64,000 nucleotides of DNA from Pandoraea norimbergensis (lineage in GTDB: Bacteria > Pseudomonadota > Gammaproteobacteria > Burkholderiales > Burkholderiaceae), in NCBI RefSeq assembly GCF_001465545.3, contig NZ_CP013480.3:1364001-1428000 (forward strand), written 5' to 3'. The notes beneath the pieces were generated by a model. That model did not search any database. It had not been told where the DNA came from and saw nothing but the letters and a program-made list of their open reading frames with translations. Shown piece after piece: positions 1 to 9,648 of the stretch. The translations under genes were made by a program, and so were the position numbers. Position 1 is the stretch's first letter; each line of letters begins with the position of its first letter.

Positions 1-13
1 CAGGTAGTTAGCC

Positions 14-1588
14 GTGCGCCCCCTGCCTTTTCGCGATGCGTTGATGGCCATGATTGGCATCGCGCTCGTCAACATGCTGGTCGCTCTTGACCAGACCGTT
101 GTCAGTACTGCCCTCCCGTCCATCGTCGCCGAACTCAAGGGTTTCGAGTATTACGCCTGGATCGCCAGCATTTATTTGCTCGCGTCCGTCGTGACCGTGC
201 CGGTTTTCGGGCGGCTGGGCGACTATTTCGGCCGTCGCCAGTTCGTCATTGCCTCCGTGGTCACCTTTACGGCGGCCTCGGTGCTGTGCGGTCTGGCGCC
301 CAATATGCCGTTCCTGATCTTCGCGCGCGCGTTGCAGGGCCTCGGCGGCGGGATGATGGTCGGCACGGCGTTCGCGTCAGTGCCCGATCTCTTTCCCGAT
401 GCGCGTTCGCGCGTGCGCTGGCAGGTGGTGATCACCACGGCGTATGGCATCGGCACGGCGGCCGGCCCCTCATTGGGCGGTTTGCTCTCCGAGCACTTCG
501 GCTGGCGCTCGACCTTCTTCATCAACCTGCCGGTCGGCCTCGCTGCGCTGTATTTCGTGTGGCGATATCTGCCGAAATTCCCGTCGGTGCACAAGGGCGA
601 CGTCCGCGTCGACTGGCGCGGTGCGCTCTGGATCGCGGTCGTGTTGGGTGGTTTTCAGGTGTTCATCGAGAACGTGCCGGCGCATGGCGCGTCGCTCACG
701 AATCTGTTGCTCATCGTGGCGGTGGTCGTCGGTTTTTGGGTGTTGTTGCGCACCGAGCGTCGTGCCACGCACCCGATCGTGCCGCTCGACATGTTCCGGC
801 ACCCGCAACTGGTGGTGCTTTTCACGCTATCCGTGCTGATCGGCTTCGTGATGTACTCCCTGATCTTCTTCGCCCCGCTGCTGCTGCAAGGCGGCTTTGG
901 CCTGAGTCCGCAAACGGCCGGGCTCATCGCTACGCCGATTGCCGCGTGCATTGCGCTGGGCAGCTTCATCAACACGCCCATCGTGGTACGCCTGTCGCGC
1001 CCGACCAACATGTTGATCCTCGGCTTCTGCCTGCTGGCCGTCGCCTCGGCCGGTGTGGGGCTGGCGCATCGTGAAACCTCGCACGCCGTGCTCGCGCTGA
1101 TGATGGCGTTCGCGGGCATCGGCATCGGTTTCATCCTGAACAACATGAACGTGTTCGGGCAGGAGATCGCCGGGCGCGAGCGCTTCGGCATCACTACCGC
1201 GCTGCTTCAGTCGACACGCATGGTCGGCGGCATGCTCGGCACGACCATCGTCGGCACGCTCGTCAACCACTGGTACGCGAGCGGCGTGGCCGGTGCGGTG
1301 TCGGCCTATGACGGCACCCCGGCGTCGCATGCGGTGGCACGTGCCCTCGACCCGCGCATTCTGATCGACCAGGCACTGCGCGGCGACCTGCTCACCGACC
1401 TGCGTGCCATGGGGATCGACGGCATGCCGCTGGTCGAAACTGCCCGCCAGACGCTGGTCAACGCCGTGCACGCCGGCGTGCTGCTCACCGGTGTCGCGGC
1501 GATCATTGCCGCGCTGCTGGTGCGCCGCATCCGCCAGATCCAGTTTCCGAAGCGGCTCGACCGGTCGGCGGTCGTCGCGCCGGAATAA
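14..1588 (+). CDS. MFS multidrug exporter, DHA2 (EmrB/QacA) family
   Basis: The 524-residue protein is very hydrophobic and has the 14-helix DHA2 pattern. Near residues 25-33 it shows the family signature LDQTVVSTALP, followed by the GRLGDYFGRR loop between helices 2 and 3. Family members are proton-driven exporters of drugs or toxic metabolites in the inner membrane. An in-frame stop lies at 5-7, so the gene starts inside the window. I chose GTG at 14 because the next in-frame ATG (44) would remove the charged N-terminus; neither has a good ribosome site. No membrane-fusion partner lies next to it, so it may work alone. The substrate cannot be read from sequence. Confidence 0.85.
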   Translation: MRPLPFRDALMAMIGIALVNMLVALDQTVVSTALPSIVAELKGFEYYAWIASIYLLASVVTVPVFGRLGDYFGRRQFVIASVVTFTAASVLCGLAPNMPFLIFARALQGLGGGMMVGTAFASVPDLFPDARSRVRWQVVITTAYGIGTAAGPSLGGLLSEHFGWRSTFFINLPVGLAALYFVWRYLPKFPSVHKGDVRVDWRGALWIAVVLGGFQVFIENVPAHGASLTNLLLIVAVVVGFWVLLRTERRATHPIVPLDMFRHPQLVVLFTLSVLIGFVMYSLIFFAPLLLQGGFGLSPQTAGLIATPIAACIALGSFINTPIVVRLSRPTNMLILGFCLLAVASAGVGLAHRETSHAVLALMMAFAGIGIGFILNNMNVFGQEIAGRERFGITTALLQSTRMVGGMLGTTIVGTLVNHWYASGVAGAVSAYDGTPASHAVARALDPRILIDQALRGDLLTDLRAMGIDGMPLVETARQTLVNAVHAGVLLTGVAAIIAALLVRRIRQIQFPKRLDRSAVVAPE

Positions 1589-1777
1589 AGCGATAGCGGG
1601 ACGACAACACGTCTGCAACGCCTCGGATTTTTCCGAGAACACCCCGGGCGCAAGGCTGAAAACCGAAGCGCCTTGCGGGGAAATGGCCGCCAAAATGCCG
1701 AGGGCGCGTCGACCTCGTTTACAATGCGCGGTGTTTGCCGGTATGCGGCATCACCGAATTTTGTGAACGAGGTTTCC

Positions 1778-2971
1778 ATGATCATCAAGCCACGCGTGCG
1801 CGGCTTCATCTGCGTCACCACCCATCCCGTTGGCTGCGAAGCCAACGTCAAGCAACAGATCGAGTACGTGAAGGCCCAGGGCCCGATCGCCAACGGCCCG
1901 AAGAAGGTACTTGTACTCGGCGCTTCTACCGGTTACGGTCTGGCCGCCCGCATCACCGCCGCGTTCGGTTGCGACGCCGCCACGCTCGGCGTCTTCTTCG
2001 AGCGCGCCGGCTCCGACACGAAACCGGCAACGCCGGGTTGGTACAACACGGCGGCGTTCGACAAGTTCGCCACCGAAAAGGGGCTGTACGCCAAGAGCAT
2101 CAACGGCGATGCGTTCTCCAAGGACATCAAGGCCAAGACCATCGAGACGATCAAGAACGATCTCGGTCAGGTCGATCTGGTCGTCTACAGTCTCGCTGCA
2201 CCGCGCCGCATCCACCCGGAAACGGGGCAGGTCTTCAATTCCGTGCTCAAGCCCATCGGCAAATCGGTGACGCTGCGCGGTATCGATACCGACAAGGAAG
2301 TGGTCAAGGAATCGGTGCTCGAACCCGCGTCGCAGGAAGAGATCGACAACACTGTGGCCGTCATGGGCGGTGAAGACTGGCAAATGTGGATCGACGCGCT
2401 GGCCGACGCCGGTGTGCTCGCCCCGGGCGCCAAGACCACGGCATTCACGTATCTCGGCGAGAAGATCACGCACGACATCTACTGGAATGGCTCGATCGGT
2501 GCCGCCAAGCGCGATCTCGACGACAAGGTACTGAACATTCGCGCCAAGCTCGCCGCCAACGGTGGCGACGCTCGCGTCGCCGTGCTCAAGGCGCTGGTCA
2601 CGCAGGCCAGTTCCGCGATTCCGATGATGCCGCTGTACCTGTCGCTGCTGTTCAAGGTGATGAAGGAACAGGGCACGCACGAAGGCTGTATCGAGCAGAT
2701 CTACGGTCTGTACAAGGACAGCCTTTACAACGCCTCGCCGTTGCTCGACGCCGATGGCCGCGTGCGTACCGATCAGAAGGAACTGTCGCCGGAAGTGCAG
2801 ACGGCCGTGATGGCGCTGTGGGACAAGGTGACCAACGACAATCTGTACGAACTGACCGATTTCGCAGGCTACAAGCAGGAATTCCTGCGCTTGTTCGGCT
2901 TCGAGATCGATGGTGTGGACTACGACGCCGATGTGAATCCGGACGTGCAGATCCCGCATCTGGTCGCATAA
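1778..2971 (+). CDS. fabV: Enoyl-[acyl-carrier-protein] reductase FabV
   Basis: This 397-residue protein is a full-length FabV, which performs the last, NADH-dependent reduction of trans-2-enoyl-ACP in fatty-acid elongation and is typically triclosan-insensitive. The cofactor loop GASTGYGLA is at 48-56, and the family catalytic pair Tyr235-x8-Lys244 is present in [10 protein letters not shown]. The ATG at 1778 follows a GAGGT ribosome site (in gaacgaggtttcc). A possible -10 TACAAT lies at 1720-1725. Open frame extends upstream to 1673, but that part is not conserved-looking. The gene stands alone between an MFS exporter and a convergent DUF72 gene. Identification is firm. Confidence 0.97.
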   Translation: MIIKPRVRGFICVTTHPVGCEANVKQQIEYVKAQGPIANGPKKVLVLGASTGYGLAARITAAFGCDAATLGVFFERAGSDTKPATPGWYNTAAFDKFATEKGLYAKSINGDAFSKDIKAKTIETIKNDLGQVDLVVYSLAAPRRIHPETGQVFNSVLKPIGKSVTLRGIDTDKEVVKESVLEPASQEEIDNTVAVMGGEDWQMWIDALADAGVLAPGAKTTAFTYLGEKITHDIYWNGSIGAAKRDLDDKVLNIRAKLAANGGDARVAVLKALVTQASSAIPMMPLYLSLLFKVMKEQGTHEGCIEQIYGLYKDSLYNASPLLDADGRVRTDQKELSPEVQTAVMALWDKVTNDNLYELTDFAGYKQEFLRLFGFEIDGVDYDADVNPDVQIPHLVA

Positions 2972-3003
2972 GTTGACCCGGTAAGCTTCACAAGGTTGTG
3001 CGA

Positions 3004-3054
3004 CGAGGGCCTGACCCCGGCGAATCGCTTGAATTCGCTGGCGTCAGGCCCTCG
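3004..3054. terminator. Hairpin shared by convergent fabV and DUF72 gene
   Basis: A 12-bp perfect stem (cgagggcctgac at 3004-3015, complement at 3043-3054) closes a 27-nt loop. It lies after fabV and overlaps the last bases of the leftward DUF72 gene. The T-run on the right is short (gcgttt), so termination may be partial. Confidence 0.5.
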
Positions 3055-4210
3055 GCGTTTCTACGTCCGCGGACTCGGTGTGTGGGATGGTGGCATCCGC
3101 CGTCGACAGTTCGGCAATTCGCTCCGCCAACGCCTGACACGATAGCGGCGACGAGCCCTCGGCCTTGTTGTTGACGATCACGTAGACGGGGTGACCGGCG
3201 AGCGCATAGTGCGTGGCCAGCGCGGCGAGCACGTCGCGCGTCGTCGGATCGGGATCGACGATCTTGTCGAACGGCGCGTACTTCGCCTTGGCTTGCTCGT
3301 AGCGATGCCCGCTATTCAGATTCCAGCGGACTACCAACGGTCCGGCGCCGGCTTCATCGAGCATCGCCAATGCGGCCGCCTGCCGTTCGACATGTGGCAT
3401 ACGGGCATGCAGGCCGATGCAGTAACGCACGCCCAGTTGCCCGAGCGCGCGCATCAATCGAGGCGTCAACAACGCGCCGTCGCGAATCTCCAAGGCGTAG
3501 CAGGGGCCCGGGGTCGGCGCATCTGAATTCGGATCGCCCGGCAGCGCCGGAAGTGGTGGCAGCGCCGCGAAAAATGCTTCAATACGCTGCACCAATGCGG
3601 GAATATCACGCAGCAGTTCCGAGGGCAGCGGCGACATCTGGAAAACCAGCACGCCCGCCTTGGCGCCGAGCCCGGTCAGACAGGGCGTGACAAACTGCTC
3701 AGTCGCAATTCGCGCATCGAGAAAGCAGGGGTTCGACGACAGACCTTCGCCTTTCTCGCCGCGCACGACGGCGTCTGTCACCACGCTCGGCGCCTTGACC
3801 AGAAATCGGAAGCTGTCGGGCACTTGCTCGGCGTACTTCTGATATTCGACGATCGTCATCGGCTTGTAGAACGACCGGTCGATGCCGACGCAGCGCAGGA
3901 CCGGATGACTCGCGTACGCGGTGAGCCCCTGACGGGAGAGCTTGGTGTCGCTGTAGTCGTCATCCCAGACAATCCCCTTCCAGCCCGGAAACGACCACGA
4001 CGACGTCCCCAGCCGGATGTTGCCGGGGAGGGTGTTACCCGTGGATTGCAAGGCGGGGGAGACAGCTGCCGCACCGACACCGCCGCGACGGGGCGTGCCC
4101 GCGCGGCGGTCGGTAGATTCGGGGGGGGGTGGGGCAGGGCCTGCCTGCCTGGCGCGCCCGCCCGGCGCAGGATCGTCAGGCGGTGCCCCAAACAGATCGA
4201 ACTGACTCAT
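3044..4210 (-). CDS. DUF72 (YecE-like) family protein
   Basis: The 388-residue protein matches the DUF72 family, which has a TIM-barrel-like fold related to endonuclease IV/xylose isomerase and no firmly known function. Typical family features are the early LGTSSWSFPGWKG block (about 67-79), the YASH/VGID/FY segment, and the late YVIVNNKAEGSSP block. Residues 1-60 form a low-complexity, Pro/Gly/Ala-rich tail that DUF72 proteins usually lack. That tail is encoded through a nine-base homopolymer (G on the plus strand, 4121-4129), where slippage would shift the frame. It could be co-transcribed with cfa and pdxH upstream, with gaps of about 110 bp. Confidence 0.85.
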   Translation of the reverse strand: MSQFDLFGAPPDDPAPGGRARQAGPAPPPPESTDRRAGTPRRGGVGAAAVSPALQSTGNTLPGNIRLGTSSWSFPGWKGIVWDDDYSDTKLSRQGLTAYASHPVLRCVGIDRSFYKPMTIVEYQKYAEQVPDSFRFLVKAPSVVTDAVVRGEKGEGLSSNPCFLDARIATEQFVTPCLTGLGAKAGVLVFQMSPLPSELLRDIPALVQRIEAFFAALPPLPALPGDPNSDAPTPGPCYALEIRDGALLTPRLMRALGQLGVRYCIGLHARMPHVERQAAALAMLDEAGAGPLVVRWNLNSGHRYEQAKAKYAPFDKIVDPDPTTRDVLAALATHYALAGHPVYVIVNNKAEGSSPLSCQALAERIAELSTADATIPHTESADVETPRA

Positions 4211-4316
4211 GAATACCTACAGATGACGCGATGGATGACGGTATGGACGACGACGGACAACGCGATTAAACCACGTCCGGCGCGTTGGCCGTCGTCCCGC
4301 AAATCTCGTCAGCCAC

Positions 4317-5537
4317 TTAGCCGCCGATCGGGTTCGCGTACATGTAGCGGCGCGACCACGGCAGGCCCTTCGCTGGCTGCCCCGCCTTGCGGCACACGAT
4401 CTGATAAATCGACACATGATCGTGTTCGAACGCATACGCGCAACCGGCCAGATACACGCGCCACACGCGGAAGCGTTCCTCGCCCGCCAACTCGCGCAGG
4501 CGCGGCGCCTGCGCTTCGAAGCGTTCCGACCAGAGCGTGAGCGTACGCGCGTAGTGACGACGCAGACTCTCGACGTCGCTCGCTTCGAGCCCCCCACGCT
4601 GCATCGACTCCAGCGCAAGGCTGATGTGCGGCAGTTCACCGTTGGGGAATACGTACTTGTCGATGAATTCGCCGCCGCCCATGGCGGTTTCGCCACTGTC
4701 CGGGTCGGTCGAGGTGATGCCGTGATTCATCGCGACGCCGTCGTCCTTGAGCAGCGATGCCATCTTGGCGAAGTAGTCCGTGAGGTTCTTGCGGCCCACG
4801 TGCTCGAACATGCCTACGCTGGTGATGCGATCGAACTGGCCTTCGACGTCGCGATAATCCTGAATGCGGATCTCGATCTGATCTTGAAGACCCGCTTTCC
4901 TGACTCGCTCGGTCGCCAGATCGTACTGGTTCTGCGAGAGCGTAACGCCCACACATTTCGCGCCGAACTTCTTGGCCGCGCGAATCACCAGCGCTCCCCA
5001 CCCGCAGCCGATATCGAGCAAGGTCTGCCCGGGCTGCACCTGAATCTTCGTGAGGATGTGATCGATCTTCTTTTCCTGCGCCGTATCCAGGTCTTCGTCG
5101 CCCTGCTCGAAGTAGGCACACGAATAGACCATGTTCTTGTCCAGCCAGAGCTGGTAGAAGTCGTTCGATACGTCGTAATGAAACTCGATCGAGCGCTTGT
5201 CGGACTGTTTCGTGTGATTGAAGTGGCGTGTGATGCGTCCGAGCGGACCGATCGCCGAGAGACTGCTGCCGGCGAGCGCGTAGCTCATGTCGATAACGTC
5301 GGAGAGCTTGCCTTCGACGTCGATCTCGCCCTTCACATACGCCTCGCCTAGATTGTCGAGGCTAGGGGTCAGCAAGCGCGTCATGGCCGCAGGGCCATTG
5401 ACGCGCAACGTCACGCTGGGGTTGTCGAACGCACCAAAATCATAGTGCTGCCCGTTCCAGAGCGCGAGGCGGATCGGCAGGTTGGAGGAAGTCTTGACGC
5501 CGCTGACCCAGCTTTCGAGTTTTTTCTCCCACAACAT
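4317..5537 (-). CDS. cfa: Cyclopropane-fatty-acyl-phospholipid synthase
   Basis: This 406-residue SAM-dependent enzyme adds a methylene bridge to unsaturated acyl chains of membrane phospholipids, usually in stationary phase or under stress. It contains the SAM-binding motif LDIGCGWG (174-181), the family motif YDVSNDFY (121-128), the conserved MVYSCAYF segment with Cys140, and the C-terminal lipid-binding half. Length and motif order are normal. The ATG at 5537 is preceded by GGAG at good spacing. It lies between pdxH and the DUF72 gene on the same strand. Confidence 0.95.
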   Translation of the reverse strand: MLWEKKLESWVSGVKTSSNLPIRLALWNGQHYDFGAFDNPSVTLRVNGPAAMTRLLTPSLDNLGEAYVKGEIDVEGKLSDVIDMSYALAGSSLSAIGPLGRITRHFNHTKQSDKRSIEFHYDVSNDFYQLWLDKNMVYSCAYFEQGDEDLDTAQEKKIDHILTKIQVQPGQTLLDIGCGWGALVIRAAKKFGAKCVGVTLSQNQYDLATERVRKAGLQDQIEIRIQDYRDVEGQFDRITSVGMFEHVGRKNLTDYFAKMASLLKDDGVAMNHGITSTDPDSGETAMGGGEFIDKYVFPNGELPHISLALESMQRGGLEASDVESLRRHYARTLTLWSERFEAQAPRLRELAGEERFRVWRVYLAGCAYAFEHDHVSIYQIVCRKAGQPAKGLPWSRRYMYANPIGG

Positions 5538-5651
5538 GGATGTGCTCCAAGTGTCACCAAAAAAACTTTAAGTCCGTACCGCACGGCGCGGCGACGTCTC
5601 CTCGTCAAACGGGCGGGCAGGCGTACCGCGTCGGCCAAGCCGATGCGTGGG

Positions 5652-6299
5652 TCAGGGTGAAAGGCGCGCTACGCGCCACGACCCATCGGCAAGCCGGAAA
5701 TACTTGATGCGATCATGCAGGCGCGACACGCGGCCCTGCCAGAATTCGATGCTCTCGGGGTTGAGGCGATAGCCGCCCCAGTGCGGCGGGCGCGGCGGGG
5801 CGTCGCCAAACTGGCGCCGGAAATCCGCTTCACGCTCCTCGATGATGCTGCGATCGGCCACTTCGGCGCTCTGCACCGAGGCCCATGCGCCCAGCCGTGA
5901 GCCGACCGGACGCGAGTGATAGTAGGCGTCGCTTTCTGCTTCGGTCACCTTCTCGACGCGTCCCTCGATGCGCACCTGACGCTCGAGTTCGACCCAGTGG
6001 AACAGCAGACAGCCGTAAGGCGTCGCGGCCAGTTCCTGCCCCTTGCGCGATTCGTAATTCGTGAAAAACGTGAAGCCGCGTTCGTCGACGCCTTTGATGA
6101 GCACGATGCGGGCGTCGGGGCGGCCGTCGGGCGTGACCGTGGCGAGCGTCATGGCATTAGGCTCGGACAGTTGAGCCTTGAGCGCTTGCTCAAACCAGTG
6201 CTGGAATTGTTCGATCGGACTGGGCGCTACGTCGCGCTCGGAAAGTGAGCCGAGGGCGTAGTTTTTGCGCAGGTCCGCGAGTGATGGCGTCTGGGTCAC
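5652..6299 (-). CDS. pdxH: Pyridoxamine 5'-phosphate oxidase
   Basis: This 215-residue FMN flavoprotein oxidises pyridoxine or pyridoxamine 5'-phosphate to pyridoxal 5'-phosphate, the last step of vitamin B6 synthesis and salvage. The FMN/PLP-binding stretch RIVLIKG is at 64-70, YESRKG follows at about 82-87, and the C-terminal [17 protein letters not shown] block is intact. The start is GTG at 6299 and yields the usual family N-terminus; the ribosome site is weak. The roughly 270 bp upstream (6300-6572) contain no recognisable gene. Confidence 0.96.
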   Translation of the reverse strand: MTQTPSLADLRKNYALGSLSERDVAPSPIEQFQHWFEQALKAQLSEPNAMTLATVTPDGRPDARIVLIKGVDERGFTFFTNYESRKGQELAATPYGCLLFHWVELERQVRIEGRVEKVTEAESDAYYHSRPVGSRLGAWASVQSAEVADRSIIEEREADFRRQFGDAPPRPPHWGGYRLNPESIEFWQGRVSRLHDRIKYFRLADGSWRVARLSP

Positions 6300-6572
6300 G
6301 ACGATCGTTGTCGGTCAGTTGCGGTTGGGGGTTGCGACACAGTATAGCGAAGAGTCGGCGAATTTGCGCACGTGGTGATTTGTCGCATCGCCGACACGCC
6401 ATCGCGCCGAATGCCGCGTAGTACGGGCATCCAGCGCCATGTGCTTGATATTTAAGGAGTGAACTATTTTGCGGGCTCGCCGGGACCGGCGGCCGGCGAT
6501 GATCCCGGCGGGGTGCCGCAAATCCCTGTGGCTGGCATGGGATTTGCGCGTGATTTGCGACCTCAACCGGGC

Positions 6573-8651
6573 TCAGGGCGCTTCGCGGTCTGCCCCGAAA
6601 GTGGGCGCCGTACCGGGGCGCTGCGCGCCGCGTGGGGGCGTGGCCGATTTCCCGCTGGCGCCGGGCACCGGCTTGACGGCTCCCGGGTTGCGGCTCGCCG
6701 GGCGTTGCAGGTTGGCGAGCAGCTCACCGCACGGGCTGTCCTTGCCCGGACCGAGTTCGAGCAGTGGCACGAGGGCGGTGTACGGGGCGAGCACCCCGAG
6801 CGCGATGGCGCCGCCCGCCCGGGCAACCAGCGTCGGCACGTTCACGCCCACGTCCGGATGCTTGAACGTGCCGTGAACGTACAGGGGTGAGCGCAACGAC
6901 AGGAGACCGAAGTGTTTCGGCTCGGGGCGGATCGTCAGGTTGAAGCGCTCGCGCTTGAGATCGACCTGCCCGGTCACACCGATGCTCGTGTCGTCGGTAT
7001 CGATCACGAAGGTGCGGGCGTCCATGATGCCGTCGCGTACGGCAAAATCGGCCGCGGCGCAGCGCATCTCGATCTGCTTGTCGCCAAAGAGCTTGGTGAG
7101 CACGATATTGCCCACATTCATGCCGAGGTATTGCAACAGCAGCTTGCTGACCGAGCCGCGATCGATCAGCGTCTTGATCTCGCCGTTCGACGAACCGGCC
7201 AGCGCAGCCACCGAGTTTCCGGTGGCGGTGAGTGCGGCGTCGCCGTTGACTTCACCGACGCTGGTCTTCATCAGGTCCACCTCGGGCAGCAATTCCTTCA
7301 TCTTCAGATGTCGCAACGAGATCTGCGAATCGACCTTCATCGGCTCGGCCTGACCGTTGAGTACCAGATTCGACGTGATGCGCCCGCCCGCCACCCCGAA
7401 CTCCAGCGGCTTGAGGGAGAGCACGCCGTCGTCGAGCACCACATGCGTGACGAGATTGTCGATCGGCAGGCTCTTGTCTTTGATGATCTTGCGGCCGGTG
7501 AACTGCACATCGGCGTCGATGGCGCGCCAGCGGTCTGTCTTGAACGGATCGACGGGCAGTACCTTGTCCGACGGCGGCGCTTTCGGCTTGCCGGAAAGGT
7601 CGCTGCCGCCCGATGGGTTCTGGCCGCCCACGACCGGGCCCAGATCGACCAGTCGCAACTGATTCGAGACCACGGCGCCTTGCAGAATATTGCGCGGCTG
7701 GCGCTGACGGAACACCAGCGTGCCCGACAGATCGCTCTGGCCGACCTTGCCCTGAAAGCGTTCATAACGCCACACGCCGGCCGTATGCAGCAGGTGGCCG
7801 TTGGTTTCGTAAGCGGGGGTTTCCGGCAGCAGCACGCCGGTAATCGGGTAGAGGTCGGCCATCGTCGGGCCGGCCAGACGCAGGTGCATGTCGAGCGCGG
7901 AGAGCGTGGCCGGGTTGGTGAACGTGCCGCGCGCCGCAATCTGTGTGCGCCCGATACGCACGGTGGCGTCGAGCGGGTAGGGGTCGCCCGAGTCCTCCAG
8001 CGAGAGCACGTCGCCGCCACGCGCCTTACCGGTCACCGCGGCCTTGCGGAAGGTGCCCTTGAGCGTTACGCCGATGCCGTACGGGGCTTGCCCGTCGATG
8101 GTGGCGACGTTGGCGGTCAGGTCGAGTTGCTGCGGCACGATATTGGCGCGAATCACGCCGTCTTCGAGAATCAGACGGCCGATGCGAAACTTCCACGGCG
8201 AGGGCTCGCCGTTGCTCTTGGTGAAGGTCCAGTTGTTCTGGCCGTCGGCCCGCTCTTCGACAAGAATCTTGGGCGCTGAGAGTGTGACTTCGGGCAGGAC
8301 GATGTGCTTGTCGAGCAGCGGCAGCCATTCGAGCGAGAACGTGAGGCGGCCGAGCGAGATCATATTCGGCGTCTCGCTCCACGCAACATTGCCTAACACG
8401 ATATCATTCGCGATCAGGCGAGGCCTCGGCAGCCAGCGCCCCAGTCCCGGGGTCTGGGCGTTCGGGGCGAGCCAGTGCAGTGACAGGTCGCCGCGAATCT
8501 CGAACGGACGGCCGGTCGCGGTGCTCACTTCCCGGTTGATCCAGGGCCGGGCGTAGTTCCAGTCAAACCACGTGATGAACGCCGCGAATGCCAGCACGAT
8601 GGCGACCAGAGTGATCGCCAGCCATTTCAAGGACGTTATCCATCGCATCAT
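6573..8651 (-). CDS. AsmA family protein
   Basis: The 692-residue protein begins with one transmembrane anchor (about 8-28), followed by a long periplasmic region of beta-rich AsmA type: N-terminal AsmA homology around NREVSTATGRPFEIRGDL, then a C-terminal AsmA-like domain near 480-640. Family members are inner-membrane-anchored bridge proteins implicated in phospholipid transport to the outer membrane. I chose ATG 8651 because the membrane anchor then starts at once; open frame upstream overlaps the tcdA coding strand. The chosen start codon overlaps that of divergent tcdA (8650). The C-terminal 60 residues are Pro/Gly/Ala-rich and probably disordered. Confidence 0.88.
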   Translation of the reverse strand: MMRWITSLKWLAITLVAIVLAFAAFITWFDWNYARPWINREVSTATGRPFEIRGDLSLHWLAPNAQTPGLGRWLPRPRLIANDIVLGNVAWSETPNMISLGRLTFSLEWLPLLDKHIVLPEVTLSAPKILVEERADGQNNWTFTKSNGEPSPWKFRIGRLILEDGVIRANIVPQQLDLTANVATIDGQAPYGIGVTLKGTFRKAAVTGKARGGDVLSLEDSGDPYPLDATVRIGRTQIAARGTFTNPATLSALDMHLRLAGPTMADLYPITGVLLPETPAYETNGHLLHTAGVWRYERFQGKVGQSDLSGTLVFRQRQPRNILQGAVVSNQLRLVDLGPVVGGQNPSGGSDLSGKPKAPPSDKVLPVDPFKTDRWRAIDADVQFTGRKIIKDKSLPIDNLVTHVVLDDGVLSLKPLEFGVAGGRITSNLVLNGQAEPMKVDSQISLRHLKMKELLPEVDLMKTSVGEVNGDAALTATGNSVAALAGSSNGEIKTLIDRGSVSKLLLQYLGMNVGNIVLTKLFGDKQIEMRCAAADFAVRDGIMDARTFVIDTDDTSIGVTGQVDLKRERFNLTIRPEPKHFGLLSLRSPLYVHGTFKHPDVGVNVPTLVARAGGAIALGVLAPYTALVPLLELGPGKDSPCGELLANLQRPASRNPGAVKPVPGASGKSATPPRGAQRPGTAPTFGADREAP

Positions 8652-9498
8652 GAACAGTACCCCGTCGATTATTGTTGCTCCGGTGCCTGCCACGCCATCG
8701 GAGGAGGATTTTGACGCGAACCGCCGTTTTGGCGGTATCGCGCGTTTATACGGTGACGACGGCCTCGCGCGCCTGCGTGAGGCGCACGTTGCGGTCATCG
8801 GCATCGGCGGCGTTGGTTCGTGGGTGGCCGAGGCCCTGGCGCGCAGCGCCGTAGGCAGGCTCACCCTCATCGATCTCGATAACGTCGCCGAAAGCAATAC
8901 CAATCGTCAGGTGCATGCGCTTGACGGCAATTACGGCAAGCCGAAAGTTGCCGCGATGGCCGAACGTATTCTGGCCATCAATCCTGCCTGTCAAGTTACG
9001 CTTATCGAGGACTTCGTGGAACTGGAGAACCTCGACACGATGCTTGGCGGTGGCTTCGATTGGGTGATCGACGCCATCGACAGCGTGCGGGTAAAGACGG
9101 CGCTTATCGCGTGGTGCGTGGCGCACAAGCAGCGTCTCGTCACCGTCGGCGGGGCCGGCGGTCAGATCGATCCGACACGCATTCGTATCGACGATCTCGC
9201 TCGCACGATTCAAGATCCGCTGCTTGCAAAAGTGCGTGCGCAATTACGCAAGCAACATGGTTTTGTCCGTGGTCCCAAAGCCAAGTTCAACGTGCCGGCC
9301 GTGTACTCCGATGAGCCGTTGCAGTACCCCGAAGCGGTATGTGCGCCGGGCGAAGCTCCCGATGCCGCTAACGGCCCTCAGGGGCTCAATTGCGCGGGTT
9401 TCGGCTCAAGCATGTGTGTCACAGCGACATTCGGCATGGCGGCTGCCGCGCACGTTCTGAAGCAAATGACGATGCGTGCCCCGAAAGCACGCACCTGA
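8650..9498 (+). CDS. tcdA: tRNA threonylcarbamoyladenosine dehydratase TcdA (CsdL)
   Basis: This 282-residue E1-like enzyme ATP-dependently cyclises t6A37 of ANN-decoding tRNAs to ct6A. The nucleotide-binding motif GIGGVGS is at 51-57, followed by the ThiF/MoeB-family pattern DxDNV...NTNRQ and the TcdA-typical TVGGAGGQIDPTRI and DLARTIQDPL blocks. ATG 8650 gives the usual short N-terminal tail before RRFGGIARLYG. Its start overlaps that of the divergent asmA-like gene, so its promoter and ribosome site must lie inside the asmA reading frame. Confidence 0.95.
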   Translation: MNSTPSIIVAPVPATPSEEDFDANRRFGGIARLYGDDGLARLREAHVAVIGIGGVGSWVAEALARSAVGRLTLIDLDNVAESNTNRQVHALDGNYGKPKVAAMAERILAINPACQVTLIEDFVELENLDTMLGGGFDWVIDAIDSVRVKTALIAWCVAHKQRLVTVGGAGGQIDPTRIRIDDLARTIQDPLLAKVRAQLRKQHGFVRGPKAKFNVPAVYSDEPLQYPEAVCAPGEAPDAANGPQGLNCAGFGSSMCVTATFGMAAAAHVLKQMTMRAPKART

Positions 9499-9595
9499 CG
9501 TGTCTTTGTTTTACCAAGTCACGCGCGCCACGTCTGTAACCAAAAGTTACTAATGGGCGCCGTGTCGACGTGACGGCGCGACTGAGCGTGAAATA

Positions 9596-9634
9596 AAAAA
9601 CGGCCGGGGGACTGAACAGACCCCGGCCGTTTTT
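9596..9634. terminator. Bidirectional intrinsic terminator between tcdA and fadD
   Basis: A 14-bp stem (9596-9609 with 9621-9634) with a GC-rich core ends in A/T runs on both sides, the form expected between convergent genes. Confidence 0.9.
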
Positions 9635-9648
9635 CATTGAGATACCGA

